Assembly (NCBI GenBank): GCA_015709575.1
Contig: CP054190.1
Location: 3,594,616-3,658,615, forward strand
Reading direction: 5' to 3'
Length of the DNA: 64,000 bases
Source of the DNA: Planctomycetia bacterium
GTDB lineage: Bacteria > Planctomycetota > Phycisphaerae > UBA1845 > Fen-1342
Position numbers and translations under genes: made by a program. Under the pieces are notes generated by a model. That model worked only from the letters and a program-made list of their open reading frames with translations. It made no database searches and had not been told where the DNA came from. Every line of letters starts with the position of its first letter. Positions within the stretch are counted from its first letter, which is position 1. This document shows positions 38,420 through 49,100 of this stretch, one piece after another.

Positions 38420-38860
38420 GCGCCCCTGCCGGGGCTGGAATCCTCGTCGACTCTTCGTTGAATTCTCGTTGTTGATTCGCTTCCACGGGTTTCGTCGCCG
38501 CTGCGCGGCGACTCCACCCGTGGCTACACTCCGCGGCCCCGATGGGGCCGAAAAAAGCCTCAAGACCTGCCGGCGCGGGTGGCGGCGCTTTCGCGACGGG
38601 TGGCATGCGTTCGCGACGGGCGGCGGCGCTTTCGCAACGGGTGGCATGCTTTCGCGGTACTCCGCGTAAGCATGCCGAAGATCGGCACTGCTCAAGTCAG
38701 TCGCACATGCCCGATGCTCGGAGGCGGGAATCTCGCGCCCGGAGGTCAACGGATGACGGCGGGACAGGAATCCCGCACACGGGCGTGCGAGATGGGAATC
38801 TCGCACGAGCGGCTCGCACCAGCCGCCAATGGTGGGAACGGCCCACCCTACGACTCGGCC
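38420..38860. repeat. Repeat cluster: C nested hairpin, B hairpin with upstream 20-bp units, F and G
   Basis: Family C nested hairpin at 38483-38523 (inner stem GTCGCCGC/GCGGCGAC) followed by GGCCCCGATGGGGCC. From about 38577 a degenerate 20-bp unit (GGTGGCATGCGTTCGCGACG type, the inverted B arm) recurs four times and ends in a complete inverted B hairpin at 38640-38675. F hairpins near 38785 (GTGCGAGAT-GGGA-ATCTCGCAC) and GTGGGAACGGCCCACCCTAC near 38832 follow. No gene is apparent in 38386-38959. Confidence 0.85.
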
Positions 38861-38959
38861 CACGCGACTACGTGGCGTACGCGACGAATTGGCACACCTC
38901 GCTACCCAGCCCGCCCCACTGCTGCAAGATCTGAAAGTCCTCGATCCGTCAGACAGCGC

Positions 38960-39952
38960 CTATTCCGCGCCTGCCGTGGGCAGGCGCAGGTCCAAGGCCC
39001 CCATCACCTGCTTGAGGTCGTCCCATGTCTTGGCCTTCTCCTGCGGCGCGCGGAGCAGGTAGGCGGGGTGGAAGGTCGGCATCAGGCGGCACCCCGGCAA
39101 TCCCAGTGACGCCAGCGGCGGCGGCGGGAAGTCGTAAAACTGCCCGCGCAGCCGGCCGATCGGCGTGGTCGTCGCCAGCAGCGTGTGCGCCGCCGGCGCG
39201 CCGAGCGTCACGATCACCTTCGGACGCAGAATCGCCAACTGGCGAAACAGGAACGGCGCGCAGCTCGTCATCTCCGGCTCGGTGGGCGTGCGATTGCCCG
39301 GCGGACGGCACTTGACCACGTTCGCGATGTAGACCCGCTCGCGCGTCAGCGTCATGGCCGCGATCATCTTTGTCAGCAATTGCCCGGCCCGCCCCACGAA
39401 CGGCTCGCCGGTGCGGTCCTCATCCGCGCCCGGCCCCTCCCCCACGAATACCAGCTCCGCCCGCGAATCGCCGACGCCGAAGACCGTCTGCGTGCGGCCG
39501 GCGTGCAGCTCGCAGCGCGTGCAGCCGCGCACGTGTCCTTCATTGAGCAGCGCCAATGCCGCGACGGCGCGCTCGCGCGGCAGTTCCTCGGCGACCAGCG
39601 GCGGCAACTCCGCGGCGGCATCGTCGGGCAGATCCGACAGCAACGAGCCGCCATGCACGGCACGCACCGACGGCGGCGGGCGCAGCGAAACAGCGGCAGA
39701 AGCGCTGCGGGCCGGAATCGGCGGACGCGGCGCAGCGGGACGTTCATCACCAAGAGCGGGCGGCCGGGCAACCGTATCAGAAGAAGCGAGCGGGCGGTCG
39801 CCCTGGCCGGCGGCAGCGCTCGCCGCGCGGGGCGGCGCAACCGCTGCGCGGTGGTTTGGGGGGAGCGGCCAGACGGGCACGCCCAGCCGCTTTTCATTAC
39901 GGAGCCACTCGCGAAGGACCAGAGCGGCTTCATCAGGAGGGGTGGGGTTCAC
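38960..39952 (-). CDS. Type 4 uracil-DNA glycosylase
   Basis: A 330-residue protein with GTG start at 39952 and no strong ribosome site. Residues 1-130 are a Pro/Ala/Ser-rich extension beyond the usual family length of about 200. The catalytic part holds [37 protein letters not shown] (the family 4 motif A), [18 protein letters not shown] and HPAYLLR near the C terminus. The four cysteines of CxxC, KCRPP and TSC fit the iron-sulfur cluster. It removes uracil from DNA and starts base-excision repair. The metallophosphoesterase gene is divergent, 66 bp away. Confidence 0.93.
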   Translation of the reverse strand: MNPTPPDEAALVLREWLRNEKRLGVPVWPLPPNHRAAVAPPRAASAAAGQGDRPLASSDTVARPPALGDERPAAPRPPIPARSASAAVSLRPPPSVRAVHGGSLLSDLPDDAAAELPPLVAEELPRERAVAALALLNEGHVRGCTRCELHAGRTQTVFGVGDSRAELVFVGEGPGADEDRTGEPFVGRAGQLLTKMIAAMTLTRERVYIANVVKCRPPGNRTPTEPEMTSCAPFLFRQLAILRPKVIVTLGAPAAHTLLATTTPIGRLRGQFYDFPPPPLASLGLPGCRLMPTFHPAYLLRAPQEKAKTWDDLKQVMGALDLRLPTAGAE

Positions 39953-40018
39953 GATGAGCTAGGGTACGCAGCCCGCGAAACCGCGGCAAGCCGACCGTGA
40001 TCTCAGAGGAATCAACTC

Positions 40019-41917
40019 ATGCCGCTGAACGGCCGCCCCGCCCTGCTTGTGGTCCTTTGTACCGCGCTGATCGTGCCCGGCGGCGCGCCGCGGGTGCTGG
40101 CGGGTGATTCGCCGGAGGCGGCGGGGGCGGAATCGCTGCGCATTGTCTGGCCGACGCAGGGGCGCCCGCTGTTCGCGGCGCGCGGGGCGGAAATCGCGAT
40201 CGTGGCCGAAGTGCCGTCGGGCGCCGCAGTGACCGTAACGCTGGAACGCGGTGGGCCGGCCGTGCAGCGGGATGAGCCGGCAATGCCGGTGGCCGGAGCG
40301 GCGGTGCAGCGGGATGGACGGGCCATGCCGGTCGTAGGCGCGACGGTGCAGCGCGTCGCGCTGGCGGCGGTGCCGCCTGCGGCTGGTGCGGAAGCGGGCG
40401 GGCTGCGTTTCACGATCCCGACGGACACGCCGCAGCAGACGTGGGACCTGGTGTTGTCGGCTGGCGGAAAAAGCGTGCGGGCGCGCTCGGCTGTCGCCAT
40501 TCGCGACGATCTGACGCGGATTCGCGTCGTTCACCTTTCGGACATCAACCTCGGAGCGATCGGGTCGCCCGCGCTGGATCCGCGCCTGATTGACGAGATC
40601 AACCTGCTCGGGCCGACGCTGGTGCTGCTGACGGGCGACCTGGTGGACATCACGCACGAAGAGCCGGCGGCGGGCTGGGACGAAGTGACGCGCCTGCTGG
40701 CGCGGCTGGACGCCCCGATCGTGGCCGCCTGCGGCGATCACGACGACCTGGCGCAGTATGGGCGCTGCCTGGCGCCGGGGCCGGTCGGCAGCGTGGATGT
40801 CGGCCCGCATCGCGTATTGGTGCTGTATGACGTGCCGCAGCGCCCGATTGCGCTGGATGTCGAGCAATGCGAATGGGCGGCGGGCGCCTTGGCGCGGGGG
40901 CGCGGGCGCGGGCTGACGATGGTGCTGTCGCACGCGCGCAGCGCGGGGCTGCTGCAATCGCTGGTGGACTCGGATCGACAGCGTGACCTGCTGGCCGGCG
41001 GACGGGTGGGCCTGTGGTTTCTCGGCGGAGAGGATCCCGGCGAGCATCCGCTGGCGCGGGCGGTAGCACCGACGTGCATCGTGCAGACGCCGCCGGCGAC
41101 GGGGCTGGGACGCGGCGGGGCCGGGTCCGAGCCGCGCTTTCGGGTGCTGGACATCAGCGGCACGCGGGTGAGCGGCATCCGCGAGGCGGACGGCCGGGTG
41201 ATTGCAGGGGACGCCTGGACGTGCGGGCGGCTGACGGTGCGGAGCGAATCGCCGCCGGACGGCAGCGCCGCGACGGTGCATCTGTTGGCGACGAACAACC
41301 ACCCGTTTCGGGTGGAGGGGCTGCGGCGGCGCGTGCTGGTGAGGGCTGACGGCGAGGCGCCGCCGTGGGTTCGCGGGGCGACGATTGTTCAGGCGATCCG
41401 CAATGGAGACGCATGGCACGTAGACCTGGGCTGGGACCTGCCGGACAAGGGGGCGGCCCGGATCGTGGTCGGCACGGGGGCTGCGCCGCCGGAATCGGGC
41501 GTGACGGTGCGATTTGACGTGCCGGCGCGGATCGGGCTGGAGCCGCTGGGCGACGGCGGGTACGCGGTTCCGGCGACGACGCCGGGCATCGTATGGCTGC
41601 GGAACACGCAGGAGCGCGAGCAGCGGGTGACGCCGCTGCTGACGCTGGACGCGGCGACGGTGGCGTACTCGGTGGTGGGAGCGGATGGCGGAGCGGCGAC
41701 GGCGTATCAACTGACGCTGGCGCCCGGGCAGCAGGTTGCGTTGAAACTGGCCTGGGCAACGGGTAGAGTCCGACCCGGCGGACGTGAGTTGCAGGTGTAT
41801 CTGCGCGGTGCGGAATGGTGGTCGCCGGTCTGCACGCCGCTGGCGATCGATTCCCCGATTCAGGGTGCCGCGCCGCCCGCGACAGCCCGCGCGGAATCGC
41901 GCGGCGGAGAGCAGTGA
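40019..41917 (+). CDS. Secreted calcineurin-like phosphoesterase
   Basis: A 632-residue protein from ATG 40019, with AGAGGA upstream. A signal peptide (1-28) ends RVLAGD. Residues 40-165 carry beta strands and three short Ala/Val/Gln/Arg-rich repeats (VQRDEPAMPVAGAA and variants). The phosphoesterase core (about 165-370) is VVHLSDINLG, LVLLTGDLVD, and CGDHDD in place of the usual GNHD, with later His residues in LSHARS and GEHPL. The GNHD Asn is replaced by Asp, so activity may be altered. The C-terminal 250 residues are beta-rich and unfamiliar. A GT2 gene starts 3 bp after its stop. Confidence 0.8.
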   Translation: MPLNGRPALLVVLCTALIVPGGAPRVLAGDSPEAAGAESLRIVWPTQGRPLFAARGAEIAIVAEVPSGAAVTVTLERGGPAVQRDEPAMPVAGAAVQRDGRAMPVVGATVQRVALAAVPPAAGAEAGGLRFTIPTDTPQQTWDLVLSAGGKSVRARSAVAIRDDLTRIRVVHLSDINLGAIGSPALDPRLIDEINLLGPTLVLLTGDLVDITHEEPAAGWDEVTRLLARLDAPIVAACGDHDDLAQYGRCLAPGPVGSVDVGPHRVLVLYDVPQRPIALDVEQCEWAAGALARGRGRGLTMVLSHARSAGLLQSLVDSDRQRDLLAGGRVGLWFLGGEDPGEHPLARAVAPTCIVQTPPATGLGRGGAGSEPRFRVLDISGTRVSGIREADGRVIAGDAWTCGRLTVRSESPPDGSAATVHLLATNNHPFRVEGLRRRVLVRADGEAPPWVRGATIVQAIRNGDAWHVDLGWDLPDKGAARIVVGTGAAPPESGVTVRFDVPARIGLEPLGDGGYAVPATTPGIVWLRNTQEREQRVTPLLTLDAATVAYSVVGADGGAATAYQLTLAPGQQVALKLAWATGRVRPGGRELQVYLRGAEWWSPVCTPLAIDSPIQGAAPPATARAESRGGEQ

Positions 41918-41920
41918 GCC

Positions 41921-42667
41921 TTGATCCCCCCCCGCCCGCCGCGCCAGCCGCTTTCGCTGTCGATCACCTTCCCCTGCTACAACGAGGAGGCGAACGTCGA
42001 GCGGATGACGCGCGCTTCGCTGGAGGTGGCGGCGCGGGTGGCGGCGGACTACGAGGTCGTGATCGTCAACGACGGCAGTCGCGACCGGACGGGCGAGATC
42101 GCCGATCGGCTGGCTGCGGAACACCCGGGGGTGGTTCGGGTGGTGCACAACCGGCCGAACAAGGGCTATGGCGGGGCACTCAAGGCGGGGTTTCTGGCGT
42201 GTCGCAAGGAATGGGTGTTCTATACCGACGGCGACGCGCAATTCGATCTGAACGAGTTGCCGCTGCTGCTGCCGCTGCTGGAGCAGCATGACATCGTGAC
42301 CTGCTTTCGAAAAAATCGCCGCGACCCGTTTCATCGGAAGCTCAACGCGGCGATGTGGGGCGGGCTGGTGAACCTGCTCTTCGGACTGCGGATCCGCGAC
42401 GTGGACTGCGCGTTCAAGATCTATCCGCGGCACCTGTTCGAAACGATCACGATGGAGAGCGACAGCGCGCTGATCGACACCGAGGTGCTGGCCAAGGCCC
42501 GCAACCTGGGCTACTCGATGACGCAACTCGGGGTGACGCACTATCCGCGGACGGCGGGCACGCAGACCGGGGCGAAGCTCAGCTCGATCATCAAGGCATT
42601 TCGCGAGCTGTTTCGGCTGTACGGGCGGATCCGGCGTGCGGGGCGCGAGGCCGGCGGGCGGCGCTGA
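41921..42667 (+). CDS. GT2 polyprenyl-phosphate glycosyltransferase-like protein
   Basis: A 248-residue glycosyltransferase with TTG start at 41921, directly after the phosphoesterase. The GT-A fold is shown by LSITFPCYNEEANVERM, VVIVNDGSRDRTGEIA (DGS motif), NKGYGGALKAGFLAC and YTDGDAQFDLNEL (DxD-type acid cluster). The later FKIYPRHLFETI is typical of dolichyl-phosphate-mannose-like synthases. No membrane helices follow, so it is the short soluble type. It probably charges a lipid carrier or adds sugar to an envelope glycan. The phosphoesterase and this gene form a likely operon. Confidence 0.88.
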   Translation: MIPPRPPRQPLSLSITFPCYNEEANVERMTRASLEVAARVAADYEVVIVNDGSRDRTGEIADRLAAEHPGVVRVVHNRPNKGYGGALKAGFLACRKEWVFYTDGDAQFDLNELPLLLPLLEQHDIVTCFRKNRRDPFHRKLNAAMWGGLVNLLFGLRIRDVDCAFKIYPRHLFETITMESDSALIDTEVLAKARNLGYSMTQLGVTHYPRTAGTQTGAKLSSIIKAFRELFRLYGRIRRAGREAGGRR

Positions 42668-42736
42668 GGCTTCCGCCGGGGCGGACGGCGCTGCGCGCGG
42701 CTGCTCCGCTCCATGCGGCTCGCGTAAGATTCGGGC

Positions 42737-43210
42737 ATGCACACCGAAGAGCGATACATGCGGGTCGCGATTGAGGCGGCGCGGCGCGGGCGGGCGCTGG
42801 GGCAATCGCCCTTTGGCGCGGCGGTTTTTCGGGGGGATGACCTGGTCCATGCCGGGCACAATCAGGTGTGGCTGCGCGGTGATCCGACGGCGCACGCGGA
42901 GGTCGTCGCGATCGGCGGGGCGACGCGGGCGCTGGGGCGGATCGACCTGAACGGCTGCCGGCTGTATTCGACGTGCGAGCCGTGCCCGATGTGCGCGGCG
43001 GCGATTCACTGGGCGCGGCTGGACGCGGTTTTCTATGGCGCGACGATCGCGGATGCGGCGGCGGCGGGCTTCAACGAGCTGCACGTGTCGATTGGGGAGC
43101 TGTATCAGCGGGGCGGCAGCACGGTGAGCGTGACGGCCGGCGTGGCGCGCGAGGCGTGTGCGGCGCTGTTCGCGGAATGGCTGGCGGATGAGAAGCGGCG
43201 GACGTATTGA
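42737..43210 (+). CDS. Nucleoside/guanine deaminase-family protein
   Basis: A 157-residue zinc deaminase from ATG 42737. The motifs are HAEVVAIGGA (His ligand and catalytic Glu) and TCEPCPMCAAAIHWAR (two Cys ligands), as in guanine deaminases and tRNA adenosine deaminases. The opening MRVAIEAARRGRALGQSPFGAAVF and the late ELYQRGG region are more like guanine deaminase (GuaD) than TadA. It would convert a purine base or nucleoside to its oxo form. The family B repeat array starts right after its stop codon. Confidence 0.88.
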   Translation: MHTEERYMRVAIEAARRGRALGQSPFGAAVFRGDDLVHAGHNQVWLRGDPTAHAEVVAIGGATRALGRIDLNGCRLYSTCEPCPMCAAAIHWARLDAVFYGATIADAAAAGFNELHVSIGELYQRGGSTVSVTAGVAREACAALFAEWLADEKRRTY

Positions 43211-43470
43211 GCGGCGGCGCTCGGTCGTCTCTCGATTGGCGCTCAATTCAGCATTCCACATGCTTACGCGGAGTACCGCGAAAGCATGCCACCCAACATC
43301 AACCACCCACCCCCCACCCACCCCCCACCAGCCACCACTCACTACGAAATCGGAGCTCGGTCGAAGCTCAAGCGGAGATCGATCGATGCTCAAGCGGCGC
43401 TCGGTCGTCGCTCGATTAGAGCTCAATTCAGCGTTCCACATGCTTACGCGGAGTACCGCGTAAGCATGCG
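43205..43470. repeat. Left repeat array of the RAYT locus (family B hairpins)
   Basis: Two long units, about 180 bp apart, each ending in a family B hairpin: 43259-43293 and 43439-43470. Between them lies CCACCCAACATCAACCACCC with an expanded CCACCC run, then CACTACGAAATCGGAGCTCG, GATCGATCGATGC and GCTCGGTCGTCGCTCG segments. The second hairpin is a perfect palindrome apart from the loop. The same unit is tandem on the right side of the transposase at 44144-44608. Confidence 0.9.
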
Positions 43471-43515
43471 TTCGAAGCGCAGCTTTTGCTCCGATCACGC
43501 GTCTATGATGGCTGC

Positions 43516-44121
43516 ATGCAGCTTCCGGACGGCAGAATTCGCAAGTTGCGCCGCAGTGCAGATGATGCGACCGCCGCGCACGCCCTCACGTTTTCCTGCT
43601 TTCATCGCCGCCCGTTCCTGAGCCGCGAGCGCACCTGCCTCTGGCTGGTCGAGGCGCTCGAACAAGCGCGCCGCAATCACTCGTTCGACCTGTGGGCGTA
43701 CGTCTTCATGCCTGAGCACGTGCACCTGATACTCTGGCCGACCGACCCGTCGTTCCGACTTGGCACGGTCCTGGCAGCAATCAAAGTGCCTGTCAGCCGA
43801 CGCGCGCTGTCGTTCGTGACGAAACACGCGCCGGAATTCCTGGACCCCATGCGCGACGCCCAGCCAAACGGTCGGCTATCGCATCGCTTCTGGCAGCGCG
43901 GCGGCGGCTATGACCGTGATCTGCACGACCCCGGTACGATCCACGCGACGATCGACTACGTTCACGCGAACCCGGTGCGCGCGAGGCTGGTCGAACGCCC
44001 GGAGCTGTGGCGCTGGTCCAGTGCGGCATACTTCGCCGGGGAAGGAGCAGCGCCACTGGAACCGGACGTGGACTCGATCCCTGCGCCGCCGGCGCACTGG
44101 CGGTTTCGGAGCGGCTCGTAG
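43516..44121 (+). CDS. Y1/HUH transposase of the REP-associated (RAYT) type
   Basis: A 201-residue single-strand DNA transposase-like protein. ATG 43516 is used; the ribosome site is poor. The HUH motif is EHVHLILWP with H68 and H70. The helix IDYVHANPVRARLVERPELWRWSSA carries the probable nucleophile Tyr148. This tail, with NPVRA...W.WSS, is diagnostic of REP-associated tyrosine transposases rather than IS200/IS605. These are single-copy host genes that recognise REP hairpins and can cut and rejoin them as single strands. Here the gene lies between two arrays of family B hairpins, so B is the likely substrate. The sequence is intact and all expected residues are visible. Confidence 0.92.
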   Translation: MQLPDGRIRKLRRSADDATAAHALTFSCFHRRPFLSRERTCLWLVEALEQARRNHSFDLWAYVFMPEHVHLILWPTDPSFRLGTVLAAIKVPVSRRALSFVTKHAPEFLDPMRDAQPNGRLSHRFWQRGGGYDRDLHDPGTIHATIDYVHANPVRARLVERPELWRWSSAAYFAGEGAAPLEPDVDSIPAPPAHWRFRSGS

Positions 44122-44143
44122 CGCGAGCTGCGCCGGACGCAGA

Positions 44144-44608
44144 GCATGCTTACGCGGAGTACCGCGAAAGCATGCCACCCAACATCAACCAGCCACCACT
44201 CACTACGAAATCGGAGCTCGGTCGAAGCTCAAGCGGAGATCGATCGATGCTCAAGCGGCGCTCGGTCGTCGCTCGATTAGAGCTCAATTCAGCGTTCCAC
44301 ATGCTTACGCGGAGTACCGCGAAAGCATGCCACCCAACATCAACCAGCCACCACTCACTACGAAATCGGAGCTCGGTCGAAGCTCAAGCGGAGATCGATC
44401 GATGCTCAAGCGGCGCTCGGTCGTCGCTCGATTAGAGCTCAATTCAGCGTTCCACATGCTTACGCGGAGTACCGCGAAAGCATGCCACCCAACATCAACC
44501 AGCCACCCCCACCCACCCCCACCACCAGCCACCACTCACTACGAAATCGGGGCTCGGTCGAAGCTCAAGCGGCGCTCGAGGGAAGCTCAAGCGGCGCTCG
44601 ATTGGCGC
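44144..44608. repeat. Right repeat array of the RAYT locus (155-bp units)
   Basis: Family B hairpins at about 44144-44180, 44299-44334 and 44454-44489 are 155 bp apart. Each is followed by CCACCCAACATCAACCAGCC, CACTCACTACGAAATCGG and GCTCAAGCGGCGCTCG segments. A truncated fourth unit runs to the stop codon of the glycosyltransferase gene at 44609. The units are nearly identical, so amplification is recent. Confidence 0.92.
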
Positions 44609-45310
44609 TCAGTCGACGAAGGCGAAGTACACGATGCAGAACATCGCCTTGACGCCGTCCTTCCAGGTGATCTTCTTGCCCTCGTCGTAGCTGCGGCCGT
44701 AGTAGCTGATGCCCACCTCGTAGACCCGCCAGCGGCCGCGGGCGATCTTGGCCGTCACCTCCGGCTCGACGCCGAAGCGGTTGCTGCGGATGCGGATGGG
44801 CTTGATGACCTCGCGGCGGAAGACCTTGTAGCAGGTCTCCATGTCGGTGAGGTTCAGGTTGGTGAACATGTTCGACAGCGTCGTGAGGAAGCGGTTGCCG
44901 AGGTAGTGCCAGTAGTAATGCACGCGATGCTCGTCGCCGCCGGCGAAGCGCGAGCCGTAGACCACGTCGGCCCGGCCGTCGAGGATCGGCTTGAGCAGCT
45001 TGGGGTATTCGTTCGGGTCGTACTCGAGGTCGGCGTCCTGCACGATGATGATGTCGCCGTTGGCCTGCTCGAAGCCGGTGCGCAGCGCAGCGCCCTTGCC
45101 CTGGTTGACGGCGTGCTTCACGACGCGGATGTTCGCGCCGGGAAACTCCTCCGGGATGCGCGGGTACAGCTCCAGCGTGCCGTCGCGCGAACAATCATCC
45201 ACCAGCACGATCTCGCGCTCCACGCTGATCGGCGAGGCCAGCACGCGCCGGACGATCTCGAAGAGCGTGCCCTTCTCGTTGTACACCGGTATGACGATGC
45301 TCAGCAGCAT
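44609..45310 (-). CDS. GT2 dolichyl-phosphate-mannose-synthase-like transferase
   Basis: A 233-residue GT-A glycosyltransferase from ATG 45310. Motifs are [69 protein letters not shown] (DxD cluster) and [15 protein letters not shown], as in DPM1-type enzymes. It ends with one hydrophobic segment, [12 protein letters not shown]. It would transfer a sugar from a nucleotide donor to a polyprenyl phosphate at the inner membrane. The repeat array abuts its stop codon, and the gene upstream (45350-45844) is probably in the same operon, 39 bp away. Confidence 0.92.
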   Translation of the reverse strand: MLLSIVIPVYNEKGTLFEIVRRVLASPISVEREIVLVDDCSRDGTLELYPRIPEEFPGANIRVVKHAVNQGKGAALRTGFEQANGDIIIVQDADLEYDPNEYPKLLKPILDGRADVVYGSRFAGGDEHRVHYYWHYLGNRFLTTLSNMFTNLNLTDMETCYKVFRREVIKPIRIRSNRFGVEPEVTAKIARGRWRVYEVGISYYGRSYDEGKKITWKDGVKAMFCIVYFAFVD

Positions 45311-45349
45311 GGGCGGGATCGGCTCCTGTCAGACGGGCGCGGGCGCGCG

Positions 45350-45844
45350 TCAGGTCGTTGCGGACAGCATCGGGAACATGGCCACATCGCCGGAGAGCAC
45401 GGCCTGGCGGATCTGCGCCCGCAGCGTTCGCAGCGGCAGGCGCCACAGGCGGCGGGCCATCGGCGGCAACCCCTCCGAGGGCGGCGGCTCGGCCAGCGCA
45501 TCGAGCAGCCGGCGCTCGCGCGCGAAGCGATCGAACTGCGGCCGCCGGAACTCTTCCCACGTATCGAGCAGCACCGGCAGCAGCGCCGCGCCGCGGCGGG
45601 CGGTCAGATTCAGACCGGCGAAGACGAGCAAGGCGGCCGATTGCAGGGCGGCGTCGGCGTGATGGGCGACCATGAAGTGACGCACGCCGGTGGCGACTCG
45701 CCCGCGATCAAAACACGCGCAACCGCGCAAATAGCGAGCAGCCGGGCAGCGCGGGTGCGTGGCCAGGCGCTCATCCAGGCGCGCCTCCAGGCGATCGCTC
45801 CCGGCGCGATGCAGGGCAGCCAGCTCTTCGTATAAATCCTGCAA
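45350..45844 (-). CDS. Small helical protein, possibly TPR-like
   Basis: About 164 residues. TTG 45844 is taken as start because AAGG lies 8 nt upstream; the frame is open much further but that part reads as the shadow of the RTX gene. The protein is helix-rich: LQDLYEELAALHRAG, CPAARYLRGCACFDRGRVATGVRHF with the spacing of a TPR-like pair, and ARRLWRLPLRTLRAQIRQAV. I recognise no family. It precedes the GT2 gene on the same strand and may assist it. Confidence 0.6.
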   Translation of the reverse strand: MQDLYEELAALHRAGSDRLEARLDERLATHPRCPAARYLRGCACFDRGRVATGVRHFMVAHHADAALQSAALLVFAGLNLTARRGAALLPVLLDTWEEFRRPQFDRFARERRLLDALAEPPPSEGLPPMARRLWRLPLRTLRAQIRQAVLSGDVAMFPMLSATT

Positions 45845-46133
45845 GGGCAATGCCTTGTGTGCGGATCGGCGGCAGGCGGCCCGCCGGACAGACCGGAGGC
45901 TATCCCGGCCGGTCCGCGGCGTCAACGTCCGGAAAGCGGCGCAGCCATCACCAGAGCAACTCGTGAGCCGTCCGTTTCCGGACGGAGGGGCTGAATCTTG
46001 AAACTTGACGCACGCGGCGGCGCTCAATTGGACACTTCGCGTAGGACTCGATTGTGCGCCGACCGGCGCAGCGTGCCGCGACGTGGGCCAATCTGTCGGC
46101 CGGTCGCCTGGCATCGCCACAGGGGGAACCGAC

Positions 46134-49100
46134 ATGAGCCGTCCGAATGAGCCGCTGAATCCGCAGAATCCGCAGGGTGCTGAATCCGCCAACGATGCGA
46201 AGGGGCGCTCGCCGCGGAAGGGCCGCCGCGAGGCGGGTTTTCGCGTGGAGACGCTGGAGCAGCGGATCCTGATGTCGGCGACGTGGGCCGACGCGGAGAC
46301 GGGCGAGGCGCAGTCTGGCGCGAGCGACGACGCGGACGTATACAACGGCTCGAACAATGACGACGTGGCCGACGGCGGCGCGGGTAATGACATCATGAAG
46401 GGCGGGAACGGCAACGACACGCTCTTCGGGGGGGAAGGTCACGACCTGCTGGAAGGCGGCAATGGCAACGACATCCTGCACGGCGGGGACGGGCACGACC
46501 TGCTGGAAGGCGGGAACGGCAACGACATCCTGCACGGCGGGGACGGGGACGACACGCTCAAGGGCGGCAACGGCAATGACCAGCTCTTCGGCGGCGCCGG
46601 GAATGACCGACTCGAAGGCGGCAAGGGTAATGACCTGCTCGAGGGCGGGGACGGCAACGACGTGCTGAAGGGCGGCAGCGGAAACGATGAGCTGCATGGC
46701 GGCGCGGGGAACGACACGCTCGAGGGCGGCAGCGGGAATGACATTCTGCACGGCGGGTCGGGGGATGACCTGCTGAAGGGCGGCAGCGGCAACGACGAGA
46801 TGTTCGGCGGCACGGGCAACGACACGCTCTACGGCGGCAAGGGCAATGACCTGCTTGACGCCGGCGGCGGGCATGACGTGATGTACGGGGAGCAGGGGAA
46901 CGACACGTTCCGCTTCTCCAACGCCCAGGACGGCGACATTTATCGCGTTTCGGGCGGCAGCGGCACGGACACGATCGACCTGAAGGGCTACCAGAGCAGC
47001 CAGGCGGTACTGTCGCAGGGGCGAATCGACGTCACGGGGGCGGACGGAACGAGCTTCACGATCCACCACAGTGGGATCGAGAAGGTCGAGTTCGCCAATG
47101 CGTCAGTCACGCCCAGCACGCACGGCACGGATGCCGCGATGATCAATGCGGCGGCGGCACACGCGGAATCGGTGGATACGGAGCCAGGCTCCACGTCGAC
47201 CGGCTCCGGGGTGACTGACGCGAACGAGGACGCCTCCGACAACGAGTCGGCCAACGTAGCGCCGGTTGCGGACGCGGGATCGGACCAGACGGCCGACGCC
47301 GGACAAACGGTGACGCTCAGCGCATCCAACTCCTTCGACTGGGACAAGAGCGACTCGCTGACGTTTGAGTGGGTGCAGACCGGCGGGCCGGCGGTGGAAC
47401 TCTCCGACGCGCATGCGCATAGCCCGACGTTCACGGCCCCGTCGGGCGTCTCGAACACCGACGTGACGTTTGAGCTGCGCGTCAGTGATGGACAGGCAGT
47501 CAGCACGGACGTGGTCGTTGTGCACGTGAACGCGGCCGACCAGGCGCCCTCGGCCGACGCCGGGCCGGATATGCAGGTCAACGAGGGCGAGGTGGTGCAG
47601 CTCAAGGGCAGTGCCACCGATCCCGAAGGCCAGGCGCTGACGTATGAGTGGGTGCAGACCGGCGGACCTGCGGTGACGCTCTCCGACCCGCACGCGGCCA
47701 GCCCGACGTTTGAAGCGCCGAACCTTGCCGGCGATGCGCGGGTGACGTTCGAGCTGCGCGTCAGTGACGGCACGCACACCAGCATCGACACCGTCGCGGT
47801 GGATATCAGTGCCGAGTCCGAGATGCCGGTGGCCAGCGCCGGTTCCGACCTGCGCGTGTACGAAGGGCAGAGCGTCGGACTGAGCGGACTGGGCAGCAGC
47901 GACGCCGACACGGACGACACGCTCTCCTATGGCTGGAAGCAGGTCGGCGGACCGGCGGTGAACCTTGACAATCCGTCTTCGCCAACGCCGAGCTTCACCG
48001 CGCCGGATACGACCGGCCTGACGAAGCTGACCTTCGAAGTGACCGTGACCGACGCGGCCGGGAACACGCACACCGACACGGTCGAAGTGACGGTGGCCGA
48101 TCCGCAGGTCGAGGCGCAGGTGCAGGCGATGAACTACACGCAGTTCCGCCACCTCAACGGTGACCAGGCCGACTACCTGACCCCGGCGCAGATCGCGACG
48201 ATTCCCAGCAGCGACTGGTTCGCGACGATGAGCGCTGAGGCGCGCGGCTCGCTCGATGAAGCGCAGGTGCAGGCGCTCAACACCGCCAAGATCAACATCG
48301 GGCACCTGACGCCCGAGCAGCGCGAGTGGCTCACCGACCAGCAGATTCAGCAACTGCCGTATACGAACTTCCGCTACGTCCCGGCGGATCGTATTCCCGA
48401 TCTTTCCACCACGCAGATCGCCACGATTCCCAGCGGCGACTGGTTCAACACGCTCTCTGCGCAGCAGCGCGACTCGCTGACGCATGAGCAGATCCGGTCC
48501 CTGAAGCCCGGCCTGTCGGGGGTGGTCTTCAGCGGCGGAGACAATGCCGACACGCTGAACGGAAACAGCAACGTCAACCGCATCATCGGCGGCGCGGGTG
48601 ACGACGTGCTCAAGGGCGGCGCGGGCAACGACGTGCTGGAGGGCGGCGCGGGCAACGACCGGCTCGAGGGCGGAGACGGCCGCGACTGGCTGATCGGCGG
48701 CGGCGGAAACGACACGATGCTGGGCGGCGCGGGCAACGACCGCTTCTCCTTCGAGAACGCCGCGGCCGGCGATGTCTACACGGTCGATGGCGGGGCGGAT
48801 CACGACACGCTCGACCTGGCCGCGTTCAGCAGCGAGAACGTCAAGGTCGCCAACGGGCAGGTCATCGTAAAACTGCCTGACGGCGGCGAGTTCACGATCA
48901 ACCACGAAAACATCGAGACGATCCGGCTGGCCGATACGTCGCTGCTGGTCAGCTACAACGACGCGCCGCAGATCAGCGCCGGCGGCGACCAGAGCGTGAA
49001 CGAGGGCGAGGTGGTCACGCTGTCCGCCTCGGCGCAGGACGCCGATGGCGACGCGCTGACCTATGAATGGGTGCAGACCGGCGGGCCGGCCGTCAGCCTG

